Below, piece after piece: positions 8,280 to 17,178 of a DNA stretch of 64,000 nt. This stretch comes from Variovorax atrisoli 110B (GTDB lineage Bacteria; Pseudomonadota; Gammaproteobacteria; Burkholderiales; Burkholderiaceae_C): the NCBI RefSeq assembly GCF_000382045.1, contig NZ_KB907453.1:124001-188000 (forward strand), in the 5' to 3' direction. Below the pieces are notes generated by a model. The model had not been told where the DNA came from, made no database searches, and saw only the letters and a program-made list of their open reading frames with translations. How positions within the stretch are numbered: position 1 is the first letter of the stretch; each line of letters begins with the position of its first letter. The position numbers and the translations under genes are program-made.

Positions 8280-10133
8280 ATGGCTGCTCCGCTGCTTCCC
8301 ACACTCCACGATCCCTCGCCCATCCGCAAATACGACCGGGCCCAGCTGCGCCAGCTGTCCGACGAGGTGCGCGCCTGCGTGCTCGACAACGTCTCCCGCA
8401 CCGGCGGCCACCTGAGCTCGAACCTCGGCACGGTGGAGCTGACGGTGGCGCTGCACCACGTCTTCAACACGCCGCACGACCGGCTGGTGTGGGACGTGGG
8501 CCACCAGACCTATCCGCACAAGATCCTCACGGGCCGGCGCGAGCGCATGCCCACGCTGCGGCAGATCGGCGGCATCTCGGGCTTTCCGCAGCGCACCGAG
8601 AGCGAGTACGACACCTTCGGCACCGCCCATTCGTCGACCAGCATCTCGGCCGCGCTCGGCATGGCCATGGCTGCCAAGCAGAAGGGCGAGGACCGCCATA
8701 CGGTGGCCATCATCGGCGACGGCGCGCTCACGGCCGGCATGGCCTTCGAGGCGCTGAACAACGCGGGCGTGTGCGACTGCAAGCTGCTCGTGATCCTGAA
8801 CGACAACGACATGTCGATCAGCCCGCCGGTGGGCGCGCTCAACCGCTACCTCGCGCAGCTGATGAGCGGCAACTTCTACGCCGCCGCCAAGAACGTCGGC
8901 AAGAGCGTGCTGCGCAACGCGCCGCCGCTCTTCGAGCTGGCCAAGCGGCTGGAGCAGCATGCCAAGGGCATGGTCGTGCCCGCCACGCTGTTCGAGCAGT
9001 TCGGTTTCAACTACGTCGGCCCGATCGACGGCCACGACATCGATTCGCTGGTGCCCACGCTCGAGAACCTCAAGCACCTCGACGGCCCGCAGTTCCTGCA
9101 CGTGGTCACCAAGAAGGGCCAGGGCTACAAGCTGGCCGAGGCCGACCCGGTGGCCTACCACGGCCCCGGCAAGTTCGACCCGCAGGTGGGGCTCGTCAAG
9201 CCGGCCTCCGCGGCCAAGCAGACCTTCACGCAGGTGTTCGGCCAGTGGCTGTGCGACACCGCCGCGGCCGACGGCCGCCTCGTGGGCATCACGCCCGCGA
9301 TGCGCGAGGGCTCGGGGCTCGTCGAGTTCGAGAAGCGCTTCCCCGACCGCTACTACGACGTCGGCATCGCCGAGCAGCACGCCGTGACCTTCGCCGCGGG
9401 CCTTGCATGCGAGGGGCTGAAGCCGGTGGTCGCGATCTACTCGACCTTCCTGCAGCGCGCCTACGACCAGCTGATCCACGACGTTGCCATCCAGAACCTG
9501 CCGGTGGTATTCGCGCTCGACCGCGCGGGCCTGGTGGGTGCCGATGGCGCAACGCACGCGGGCGCATACGACATCCCGTTCCTGCGCTGCATTCCCAACA
9601 TGAGCATCGCCTGTCCGGCCGACGAGCGCGAGACGCGCCAGCTGCTGACCAGCGCCTACGAGCAGAACCACCCGGTGGCGGTGCGCTATCCGCGCGGCTC
9701 GGGTGCCGGCGTGGCGCCGCATCTCACGCTCGATGCGCTGCCCTTCGGCAAGGGCGAGGTCCGCCGCGAGGGCAAGCGCATCGCCATCCTGGCCTTCGGC
9801 ACGCTGCTGTACCCGGCGCTCACGGTGGCCGAGTCGCTCGACGCTACGGTGGTCAACATGCGCTGGGCCAAGCCGCTCGACGTGGAGCTGCTGCTGAAGG
9901 TCGCGGGCACGCACGATGCCATCGTCACGCTGGAAGAGGGCGCGATCATGGGCGGCGCGGGCAGCGCGGTGCTCGAGGCGCTGCAGGCTGCGAACGTGCA
10001 GAGGCCGGTGCTGCAGCTGGGCCTGCCCGACCAGTTCATCGAGCATGGCGATCCGGCGAAGTTGCTCGCCGGCATCGGGCTCGATGCGGCGGGTATCGAG
10101 AAGTCCATCGTGGACCGCTTCGGCCGCGGCTGA
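8280..10133 (+). CDS. dxs: 1-deoxy-D-xylulose-5-phosphate synthase
   Basis: Protein of 617 residues, full length for DXS. The N-terminal thiamin diphosphate domain has [17 protein letters not shown] and the GDG motif at residues 146-148 followed by NND. The central transketolase pyrimidine domain holds the catalytic stretch [17 protein letters not shown] and [18 protein letters not shown]. The transketolase C-terminal domain ends the protein. It condenses pyruvate and glyceraldehyde 3-phosphate, the first step of the MEP route, and so supplies the substrates for the adjacent ispA. A purine-rich site (AGAAGAAG) precedes the ATG. It converges on livF across an inverted-repeat element. Confidence 0.97.
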   Translation: MAAPLLPTLHDPSPIRKYDRAQLRQLSDEVRACVLDNVSRTGGHLSSNLGTVELTVALHHVFNTPHDRLVWDVGHQTYPHKILTGRRERMPTLRQIGGISGFPQRTESEYDTFGTAHSSTSISAALGMAMAAKQKGEDRHTVAIIGDGALTAGMAFEALNNAGVCDCKLLVILNDNDMSISPPVGALNRYLAQLMSGNFYAAAKNVGKSVLRNAPPLFELAKRLEQHAKGMVVPATLFEQFGFNYVGPIDGHDIDSLVPTLENLKHLDGPQFLHVVTKKGQGYKLAEADPVAYHGPGKFDPQVGLVKPASAAKQTFTQVFGQWLCDTAAADGRLVGITPAMREGSGLVEFEKRFPDRYYDVGIAEQHAVTFAAGLACEGLKPVVAIYSTFLQRAYDQLIHDVAIQNLPVVFALDRAGLVGADGATHAGAYDIPFLRCIPNMSIACPADERETRQLLTSAYEQNHPVAVRYPRGSGAGVAPHLTLDALPFGKGEVRREGKRIAILAFGTLLYPALTVAESLDATVVNMRWAKPLDVELLLKVAGTHDAIVTLEEGAIMGGAGSAVLEALQAANVQRPVLQLGLPDQFIEHGDPAKLLAGIGLDAAGIEKSIVDRFGRG

Positions 10134-10143
10134 TTTGGATTCG

Positions 10144-10260
10144 CTCCTTCTCCCGCTGGGGGAAGGCTGGGATGGGGGCAGACGGCGCTTCAGGCGCCAC
10201 GGCCGTTCGAAGGCTGCCGTGCCCCCACCCCGACCCTCCCCCAGCAGGGGAGGGAGGAAG
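10144..10260. repeat. Long imperfect inverted repeat between convergent dxs and livF
   Basis: Two arms of about 37-41 bp (10144-10181 and 10220-10260) are imperfect reverse complements, sharing CTGGGGGAAGG/CCCTCCCCCAG and GGGGGCA/TGCCCCC. A small inner hairpin, GGCGC/GCGCC, is at 10184-10198. It lacks a T-tract, so it is not a classical terminator, but its place between converging genes fits a bidirectional transcript-end role or a MITE-like relic. Confidence 0.75.
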
Positions 10261-10265
10261 ACGGC

Positions 10266-10993
<728 letters not shown>

Positions 10994-10997
<4 letters not shown>

Positions 10998-11797
10998 GCA
11001 GCGGTCTCCTGGTCGTTCGTGGCTTCGTCGTCTTCGCGGCCGAGGTAGGCCTCGATCACCTGCGGGTCGTTGCGGATCTGCTCGGGGCCCCCGCGCGCGA
11101 TGATGCGTCCGAAGTTCAGCACCGCGATCTGCTGGCACAGGCCCATCACGAAGCGCATGTCGTGCTCGATCATGAAGACCGTGAAGCCGCGCGCCGCGAT
11201 GTTCTCGATCTCGACCATCAGCTCGCTCTTCTCGGTGCTGTTCATGCCGGCCACCGGCTCGTCCAGCAGCAGCAGCGTCGGCTCGGTGGCCAGCGCGCGC
11301 GCCAGCTCCAGCTTGCGCTGGTCGCCGTACGAGAGGTTGTCGGCCACGTCGTCGGCCTTGTGGTCGAGCTTGACCCAGCTCAGCAGTTCGCGTGCGCGGT
11401 CGCGGGCGCGCTTTTCCTCGGCGCGGAACAGGCCGGTGCCCGCCAGCAGGCCCAGGGGGCCGTAGCGCAGCTTGGAGTCCATGCCCACGGTCACGTTCTC
11501 CAGCAGCGACATCTCCTTGAAGATGCGGATGTTCTGGAAGGTGCGCGCGATGCCGCCGCGGGTGATCTGGAAGGGCTTGCGGCCCGCCAGGTCCTGGCCC
11601 TGGAAGTGGATCGTGCCGCTGGTGGTGGGCAGCAGGCCGGTGATCAGGTTGAACACCGTCGTCTTGCCCGCGCCGTTCGGGCCGATGAGCCCGAAGATGC
11701 CACCCTTGGGAATGTCCAGGTTCACGTCCTGCAGGACCTTGAGGCCGCCGAAGTGGCGAGACACGCCCTTCAGAGTCAGAAGCGTCTGTTCGCTCAT
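10994..11797 (-). CDS. livG: Branched-chain amino acid ABC transporter ATP-binding protein LivG
   Basis: ATPase of 267 residues. Walker A is GPNGAGKTT, followed by the LivG-specific segment GIARTFQNIRIFKEMSLLENV. The signature is LSYGDQRKLE rather than LSGGQ, as usual in LivG, and Walker B is LLLLDEPVAGMNS with the H-loop MIEHD. The C-terminus has the short hydrophilic extension typical of the family (EAYLGRE). ATGA overlaps with livM upstream and livF downstream indicate tight coupling. Confidence 0.93.
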
Positions 11798-12657
11798 GCT
11801 GCGCCCCCCTTGCGGCCGAACCACTGGCGGATGCGCGCCGGGTCCCAGATGCCCTTGGGCAGGAACAGCACGATCAGCACCAGGATGAAGCCGTTGACCA
11901 CGAGGCGGAACGCGCCCAGGCCGCGCAGCGTTTCCGGGAGCAGCGTGAGGATGGTGCTGCCCAGCACCGGGCCGGTGAGGCCGCCGATGCCGCCGAGGAT
12001 CGTCATCGTCAGGATGTCCACCGCGCGGTTGAAGCCGTATTCGGCCGGGCCGATGAAGAAGGTCAGGTGCGCGTTCAGCGTGCCCGCCAGGCCGGCGATG
12101 GCGCCGCCCAGCACGAAGGCCAGCATCTTGTGGCCTGCCACGTCGATGCCCATCAGGCCGGCGGCGGTCTCGTCCTCCTTGATGGCCTCGAAGGCGCGGC
12201 CCACCTTGGAGCGGCGGATGCGCCACAGCACCAGCAGCGTGAGGACCAGCGCCAGCGCCACGTGCCACCACTCGGTGGATTGCGGAATGCCGTTCAGGCC
12301 CAGCGCGCCGCCGGTGAGCGGCTCGGCGTTGAGCACTGCGATGCGCACCACCTCGCCGAAGGCCAGCGTGGCCATCGCGAGGTACACGCCCGACAGCCGC
12401 AGCGTCGGCTTGCCGATGATGAAGGCGACCAGCGCCGGCGCGGCCATGCCGGCGGCAATGGCCACCGGGAAGGGCGCGCCGTAGTTCAGAGTGAGGATCG
12501 ACGCGGTGTACGCACCGATGCCCATGAAGGCGGCGTTGGCCAGCGCAAGCATGCCGCAGGCCAGCGTGAGCCAGATCGAGAGCGCCAGCAGGCCGTTGAT
12601 GCCCAGCGAGAGCACCAGGTTGCTGTAGACCGACCAGAAGTTGTCGAAGGCTTCCAT
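11794..12657 (-). CDS. livM: Branched-chain amino acid ABC transporter permease LivM
   Basis: Permease of 287 residues with about eight membrane helices. The family signature is present (SGVYLAMATLAFGEVVRI and LGGIGGLTGPVLGSTILTLLPE). The start was placed at MEAFDNFWSVYSN, ten codons inside the open frame, because it fits the first helix. It forms the membrane channel with LivH, whose gene ends 69 bp upstream, and overlaps livG by 4 bp. A conserved EAIKEDETAAGLMGID loop contacts the ATPase. Confidence 0.92.
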   Translation of the reverse strand: MEAFDNFWSVYSNLVLSLGINGLLALSIWLTLACGMLALANAAFMGIGAYTASILTLNYGAPFPVAIAAGMAAPALVAFIIGKPTLRLSGVYLAMATLAFGEVVRIAVLNAEPLTGGALGLNGIPQSTEWWHVALALVLTLLVLWRIRRSKVGRAFEAIKEDETAAGLMGIDVAGHKMLAFVLGGAIAGLAGTLNAHLTFFIGPAEYGFNRAVDILTMTILGGIGGLTGPVLGSTILTLLPETLRGLGAFRLVVNGFILVLIVLFLPKGIWDPARIRQWFGRKGGAA

Positions 12658-12726
12658 CTCAGACGGCCCTCCGCCGGGCAGCCCCAAGGTGGGCCAGCGC
12701 CGCAGCGCAGGTGCAGGCGTGGCGGC

Positions 12727-13608
12727 TCATACCTTGCGCTCCTTGAGCGAACCGAACAGGCCCTTCGGACGCACCAGCAGCACGAGGAACAGCAGGCCGA
12801 ATGCCACCGCGTCGCGCATGTTGGAGCCCACGTAGGCCACCGACAGCACCTCGGCGAAGCCGAGGAACAGGCCGCCGAGCAGCGCGCCGCGGATGTCGCC
12901 CATGCCGCCCAGGATGATCACGGCGATGCCCTTCTCGAGCATCGGCTGGCCCATCAGCGGGAAGAGCGCGTTCGAATACAGGCCGATCAGCACACCCGCC
13001 ACGCCGCCCAGGCCGGCGGCCACGAAGGAGGTCAGGTAGAACAGGCCCTCGACGTTCACGCCCACCAGGTACGCCGCCTTGGGCGATTCGGCGATGGCGC
13101 GCAGCGCGCGGCCCAGTTGCGTGCGCTGCAGCGACAGCATCAGCACGCCCATCAGCACGAAGGACGCGAGCACGATGCCCAGTTCGAGCGCGGTGACATG
13201 GATGCCGGCGATCACCAGAGCGTCGTCGGGAATGGTGCCGGGCGGAAAGCGCAGGTTCTCCGCGCCGAAGATTCCCTGGATACCGTTGTTCAGGATGATG
13301 GCCACGCCAATGGTGGCGATCATCGGGATCAGGTGGGGCGCGTTGCGCTTGCGCAGGGGCTTGAGCACCAGCACGTCGATCAGCAGCCCCAGCACGCCGC
13401 ACAGGACGAAGGCGAAGGGCAGGCCCGCCCAGAGCGGCAGGCCCGACAGGCGCATGAATTCGGCCGCCGCGTAGGCACCCACCATGAACACCGCGCCGTG
13501 CGAGAGGTTGATGACGCCGAGCACGCCGAAGATGAGGGTGAAGCCGAGCGCGAAGAGTGCGTAGACGCACCCGAGCGACAAGGCATTGACTAGCTGCTGA
13601 TCGAGCAC
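12727..13608 (-). CDS. livH: Branched-chain amino acid ABC transporter permease LivH
   Basis: Permease of 293 residues with eight or so hydrophobic helices. LivH hallmarks are the N-terminal LVNALSLGCVYALFALGFTL, FGVLGVINLSHGAVFMVGAY, and the coupling loop LGRALRAIAESPKAAYLVGV, then VIILGGMGDIRGALLGG. It follows livK after a 134-bp gap with an intrinsic terminator, so its level is likely lower than that of the binding protein. Confidence 0.92.
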   Translation of the reverse strand: MLDQQLVNALSLGCVYALFALGFTLIFGVLGVINLSHGAVFMVGAYAAAEFMRLSGLPLWAGLPFAFVLCGVLGLLIDVLVLKPLRKRNAPHLIPMIATIGVAIILNNGIQGIFGAENLRFPPGTIPDDALVIAGIHVTALELGIVLASFVLMGVLMLSLQRTQLGRALRAIAESPKAAYLVGVNVEGLFYLTSFVAAGLGGVAGVLIGLYSNALFPLMGQPMLEKGIAVIILGGMGDIRGALLGGLFLGFAEVLSVAYVGSNMRDAVAFGLLFLVLLVRPKGLFGSLKERKV

Positions 13609-13651
13609 GATGGGCTTTCGTCAGGCCGCGACACGGGCGTGCTGCGGCAAA

Positions 13652-13687
13652 TCAAAAAAGAAAACGGCGCAGTGACTGTCCTGCGCC
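13652..13687 (-). terminator. Intrinsic terminator or attenuator between livK and livH
   Basis: On the leftward strand a perfect 7-bp stem (GGCGCAG/CTGCGCC, 13666-13672 with 13681-13687) is followed by a U-rich run read from 13664 down to 13652. A second perfect 8-bp GC hairpin lies just before it at 13703-13722. It sits after the binding-protein gene, where partial termination would raise the ratio of LivK to the membrane parts. Confidence 0.75.
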
Positions 13688-13742
13688 ATGTGGGGAAAGC
13701 AAGGCGGGCCGCCCGGCCCGCCATCGAGACGGCTTGCCGTGC

Positions 13743-14897
13743 TTACTTCTCGATCACGAACGCGGTGCCCTTCGTGACGCTCACGATGGCTGTCTGCTGC
13801 GCGTCGTAGCCGGCGGGCTTGCCGGCCTTGTCCTTGGCGCGCGCGAAAGCGAAGGCGCCGGTGGCGCCGGTCCACTTCACGTTGGGCAGCGCGTCGCGCA
13901 GCGCGGTGCGGTCGGCGGCCAGGTTGCCCGACAGCTTCACGCCCTTGAGCGCCTGGGCCACCACGTACAGGCCGTCGTAGGCCTGCGCGGCGAACTGGTC
14001 GGGCGCCATCTTGAACTTGTCGTTGTAGGCCTTCTGGAACTTGGTGTTCTCGGGAGTCGCGTTGCTGGCCGACCAGGGGCTGCCGACGTACAGGTTGTCC
14101 GAGCTGCCCTTGGCCAGGTCGAAGATCTTGGTCGAGTTCATGCCGTTGCCGCCGATGACCGGCACGTTCAGGCCAAGCTGGCGGGCCTGCACCATGATCG
14201 GCGCGCCTTCGGCGAGCAAGGCCGACAGCACGATGGCGTCGGGGTTGGTGGCCTTGATCTTGGTGAGCTGGGCCTTGAAGTCGACGTCGCCCTTGGCGAA
14301 GGTCTCGGTCGTGGTCACGGGCAGCTTCAGGTCTTCGAGGGCCTTCTTGAAGTTGTCGTAGCCGCTCTTGGTGAACACGTCGTCGTTGCCGTAGAGCACC
14401 GCGACCTTCTTCACGTTGGCGTGCTTGATGGCCACGCGCAGCGTCTCGGGCAGCACGTCGGCTTCGGTCACGGAGTTGCGGAAGACGTAGTCGCCGATAG
14501 AGGTGATGCCGTCGGCGGTGTTCGAGGTGCCGAAGGCCACCGTCTTGGCGGCCTGGGCGATCGGGTCGGCCGCCTGGGCCGAGTTCGACAGCGTGGGGCC
14601 GAAGGTCATGAGGACCTTGTCCTGAAAGATCAGCTTCTTGAAGACGTTGATCGCGTCTTCCTTCTTGCCCTGCTCGTCCTCGACGGCCAGGACGATCTTG
14701 TCGCCGTTGATGCCGCCGGCGGCGTTGATTTCGTCGGCCGCCAGCTGGAAGCCGTTGCGGATGGCGGACCCGTACTGCGCGGCGCCGCCGGACAGTGCGG
14801 CGGCGACGCCGATCTTGATGTCGGCGGCTTGAGCGCCGAGGGCGGTGGCCGCGGCGAATGCGAGCAGCGCGGGCTTGAAGGAATTGGAGAGTCTCAT
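13743..14897 (-). CDS. livK: Branched-chain amino acid ABC transporter substrate-binding protein
   Basis: Periplasmic type I binding protein of 384 residues. The signal peptide MRLSNSFKPALLAFAAATALGAQA ends near residue 24. The mature part starts DIKIGVAAALSGGAAQYG, the classic Peripla_BP_6 opening, and has INAAGGINGDKI and VAVLYGNDDVFTKSG. The ATG at 14897 was chosen over an upstream one because the signal peptide begins there. First gene of the livKHMGF set. It captures Leu/Ile/Val or similar amino acids; exact specificity cannot be told. Confidence 0.92.
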   Translation of the reverse strand: MRLSNSFKPALLAFAAATALGAQAADIKIGVAAALSGGAAQYGSAIRNGFQLAADEINAAGGINGDKIVLAVEDEQGKKEDAINVFKKLIFQDKVLMTFGPTLSNSAQAADPIAQAAKTVAFGTSNTADGITSIGDYVFRNSVTEADVLPETLRVAIKHANVKKVAVLYGNDDVFTKSGYDNFKKALEDLKLPVTTTETFAKGDVDFKAQLTKIKATNPDAIVLSALLAEGAPIMVQARQLGLNVPVIGGNGMNSTKIFDLAKGSSDNLYVGSPWSASNATPENTKFQKAYNDKFKMAPDQFAAQAYDGLYVVAQALKGVKLSGNLAADRTALRDALPNVKWTGATGAFAFARAKDKAGKPAGYDAQQTAIVSVTKGTAFVIEK

Positions 14898-15074
14898 GTC
14901 TTGATGTCGAAGTCGGGATATGTGTAAGGCGATTAACATTTTATGCCTCGTCCCCGGATGCGCTGTTTCGGCCGCGCATTCCCTCTTCCCGGCCTTATTG
15001 CGGCGCAGGGTAAACCCCCGCCGATCGCTGTAAGCGCGTTTTTACAATTGCCCCGGACTCACGCCAAAGTCCTC

Positions 15075-15104
15075 AACGCGGTCACAAGCCGCGTTTCGTT
15101 TTTT
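15075..15104 (+). promoter_or_regulatory. Leader hairpin with U-tract ahead of a TRAP binding-protein gene
   Basis: A perfect 7-bp stem (AACGCGG at 15075-15081 with CCGCGTT at 15089-15095) is followed by TCGTTTTTT, ending about 24 bases before the ATG at 15128. It has the form of an intrinsic terminator but lies in the presumed 5' leader, so it could be an attenuator, an mRNA stabiliser or the end of an unseen transcript. Confidence 0.5.
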
Positions 15105-15127
15105 CAAAGAACTCGGAGAGCTATCTA

Positions 15128-16207
15128 ATGGATCGTCGTTCCCTCATCAAAAACGCCGGCATCGCCGGCGTTCTGGCTGCCGGCATCGCCCCCGCGGTTC
15201 ACGCGCAAGCCGCAGTTCGCTGGCGCCTGGCGTCGAGCTTTCCCAAGTCGCTGGACACCATCTTCGGTACCGCCGAAGTGTTCGCGAAGAGCGTCAGCGA
15301 CATGACGGGCGGCAAGTTCCAGATCTCCGTGCATGCCGGCGGCGAGCTGATGCCCGCGTTCGGCGTGGTCGACGGCGTGCAGAACGCCTCGGTCGAAATG
15401 GCCCACACGGCCCCGTACTACTTCTACGGCAAGGACCCGACCTTCTGCCTGGGCTGCGCGGTGCCCTTCGGCATGAACACCCGCCAGCAGAACGCCTGGA
15501 TGTACGAAGGCAATGGCCTGAAGCTGATGCGCGCCTTCTACGCCAAGTACAACATCATCAACCTGCCGGGCGGCAACACGGGCGCGCAGATGGGCGGCTG
15601 GTTCCGCAAGGAGATCAAGTCGGTCGCCGACCTGAAGGGCCTGAAGTTCCGCACCAACCCGTTCGCCGGCAAGGTGCTCGAGCCCTTCGGCGTGATCCCG
15701 CAATCCATCCCAGGCGCCGACCTGTACCCCGCGCTCGAGAAGGGCACGCTGGACGGCCTGGAGTGGGTCGGCCCGTACGACGACCAGAAGCTGGGCTTCA
15801 ACAAGATCGCCCCGTTCTACTACTACCCCGGCTGGTGGGAAGGCGGCCCCGAGCTGGACTTCTACATCAACACCAAGGCGTGGGAAGGCCTGTCGGCCGA
15901 GTACAAGGCGATCGTCGAGGCGGCTGCCGCGCATGCCAACATCACGATGACGGCCAAGTACGACTCGAAGAACCCGATCGCGCTGAAGCAGCTGGTCGGC
16001 TCGGGCACCAAGCTGCGCCCGTTCTCGCAGGACGTGATGAACGCCGCCTTCAAGTCGGCCCAGCAGATCTACTCGGACCTGAACAACACCAACCCCGAGT
16101 GGAAGAAGATCTACGGCGACTGGTCGAAATTCCTGGCCGACCAAAACGCCTGGTTCCGCTACACCGAAGGCACCTTCGACCGCTTCATGCAGCAGCAGAA
16201 GCTGTAA
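15128..16207 (+). CDS. TRAP transporter substrate-binding protein (FcbT1/mannitol-chloroaromatic type)
   Basis: Protein of 359 residues with a twin-arginine-like leader (MDRRSLIKNAG followed by a hydrophobic stretch and HAQA, cleavage near residue 28). The mature protein starts VRWRLASSFPKSLDTI and has GWWEGGPELDFYIN, the pattern of the COG4663 subfamily of TRAP solute receptors. The conserved Arg region lies in GLKFRTNPFAGKVL (about 172). It likely binds a carboxylate in the periplasm. Its membrane partners are encoded leftward at 17175-19326, an unusual split of the tripartite system. A strong terminator follows. Confidence 0.9.
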   Translation: MDRRSLIKNAGIAGVLAAGIAPAVHAQAAVRWRLASSFPKSLDTIFGTAEVFAKSVSDMTGGKFQISVHAGGELMPAFGVVDGVQNASVEMAHTAPYYFYGKDPTFCLGCAVPFGMNTRQQNAWMYEGNGLKLMRAFYAKYNIINLPGGNTGAQMGGWFRKEIKSVADLKGLKFRTNPFAGKVLEPFGVIPQSIPGADLYPALEKGTLDGLEWVGPYDDQKLGFNKIAPFYYYPGWWEGGPELDFYINTKAWEGLSAEYKAIVEAAAAHANITMTAKYDSKNPIALKQLVGSGTKLRPFSQDVMNAAFKSAQQIYSDLNNTNPEWKKIYGDWSKFLADQNAWFRYTEGTFDRFMQQQKL

Positions 16208-16230
16208 GAGGCTTCGTCTCCTCGCACAGG

Positions 16231-16262
16231 AAGCCCTGCCGGTCCCGGCGGGGCTTTTTTTC
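16231..16262 (+). terminator. Intrinsic terminator after the TRAP binding-protein gene
   Basis: A 12-bp stem (AAGCCCTGCCGG with CCGGCGGGGCTT, one G-U pair, 2-base loop) is followed by a run of seven T. It starts 24 bases after the stop codon and is the best rho-independent terminator in the window. Confidence 0.9.
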
Positions 16263-16302
16263 GTCCATGCTCCGCCTTCCGATTTCCTGCAGGTCCCGCC
16301 CG

Positions 16303-16650
16303 ATGCTCCGAACGTCGTCCTTCGCCACGTTGCTCTTCACCGCCGTGCTCGCGCCGAACGTCCACGCCGCCGGCGGCACGGGCGGCTACGCGCTGCCGTG
16401 GAGCACGCACGGCGAGGTGCTCGAATACCGCTCCTGCGGCTGCGGTGATTCATGCTGGGTCGCCGAGCTGCGCGATGCGCGCACCAAGGCGCTGAAGGCA
16501 CGGCTGCGCTGCGACTGCGAGCGGCTGCACGCCACGGTGGGGCCGAGGGGCAAGGAGAGGGCGCAGGCTGCGAGCTGTCCGGTGGGCGGAGACGGCATCG
16601 ACAAGCCGCAGGCCATCGGCGAAGCGATGCAGCGGCTGCTGCGCCGATAG
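16303..16650 (+). CDS. Small exported Cys-rich protein of unknown function
   Basis: Protein of 115 residues that I do not recognise. A signal peptide is clear (MLRTSSFATLLFTAVLAPNVHAAGG, cleavage after HAA near residue 23). The mature part of about 90 residues has six Cys: a cluster SCGCGDSC (three Cys), RCDC (two) and one late SCPVGG. Several are close enough to form disulfides or a metal site. An upstream in-frame ATG at 16267 would add 12 residues, but the signal peptide fits the later start. It follows the TRAP terminator and therefore needs its own promoter, and it ends 6 bp from a convergent gene. Confidence 0.6.
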   Translation: MLRTSSFATLLFTAVLAPNVHAAGGTGGYALPWSTHGEVLEYRSCGCGDSCWVAELRDARTKALKARLRCDCERLHATVGPRGKERAQAASCPVGGDGIDKPQAIGEAMQRLLRR

Positions 16651-16656
16651 GGTTCG

Positions 16657-17178
16657 CTACGCCTGCGGCGGCGCGGGCGATATCGTCCGCTTCGCCACCT
16701 GCTCGCCGAAGGCGACGAGCACGGCCGCGTCGGCCGAGTGGAACCAGGTCATGCCGCCGAATCGCCGGCGCACCAGCAGGCGCGGCGCGATCACGCGTTC
16801 GAGCATGCGGATGTGCACCAGCTTGAGCTGCGCCACGTCCTGCGCGCTCACGCGCTTGTCCCAGAGCCAGGTCTGCACCAGCACGTCGCCTTCGAGCCGG
16901 GTGCGGCTGTAGACGATCCAGTAGCCGACCCACACCACGCAAAGCGCCGCAATGCCCATCACCACCAGCGCGCTGGTCGACCAGTCGGCCGAGCGCAGCG
17001 AGGGCAGGCTCCAGATGCCGAATGCGAAGAGATCGATGACCAGCACCACCGCCAGCGTGCGCAGCAGCGGCGGGAAGGCGGGGCTTTCGATGATGGCCCT
17101 GGCCGTGTCGCCGCCAGGGCTTCGGTCGTCGTCTTGTTGTTGTCGTTCTTCAGCGGGGCCGTGGGCTTGGTCGCTCAC
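16657..17178 (-). CDS. Membrane-anchored protein with PH-like domain, unknown function
   Basis: Protein of 173 residues starting at a GTG that overlaps the stop of the TRAP large-permease gene (GTGA), so it is translationally coupled to it. A hydrophilic N-terminus rich in Gln/Asp (about 30 residues) is followed by two membrane helices (about 43-60 and 72-90). The cytoplasmic part has YSRTRLEGDVLVQTWLWDKRV and VAPRLLVRRRF-like strands that resemble the bacterial PH fold of YdbS/DUF304 proteins. No catalytic motif is visible. The coupling suggests a role with the TRAP permease, but no function is known to me. The longer frame in this register is a shadow of the permease gene. Confidence 0.6.
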   Translation of the reverse strand: MSDQAHGPAEERQQQDDDRSPGGDTARAIIESPAFPPLLRTLAVVLVIDLFAFGIWSLPSLRSADWSTSALVVMGIAALCVVWVGYWIVYSRTRLEGDVLVQTWLWDKRVSAQDVAQLKLVHIRMLERVIAPRLLVRRRFGGMTWFHSADAAVLVAFGEQVAKRTISPAPPQA

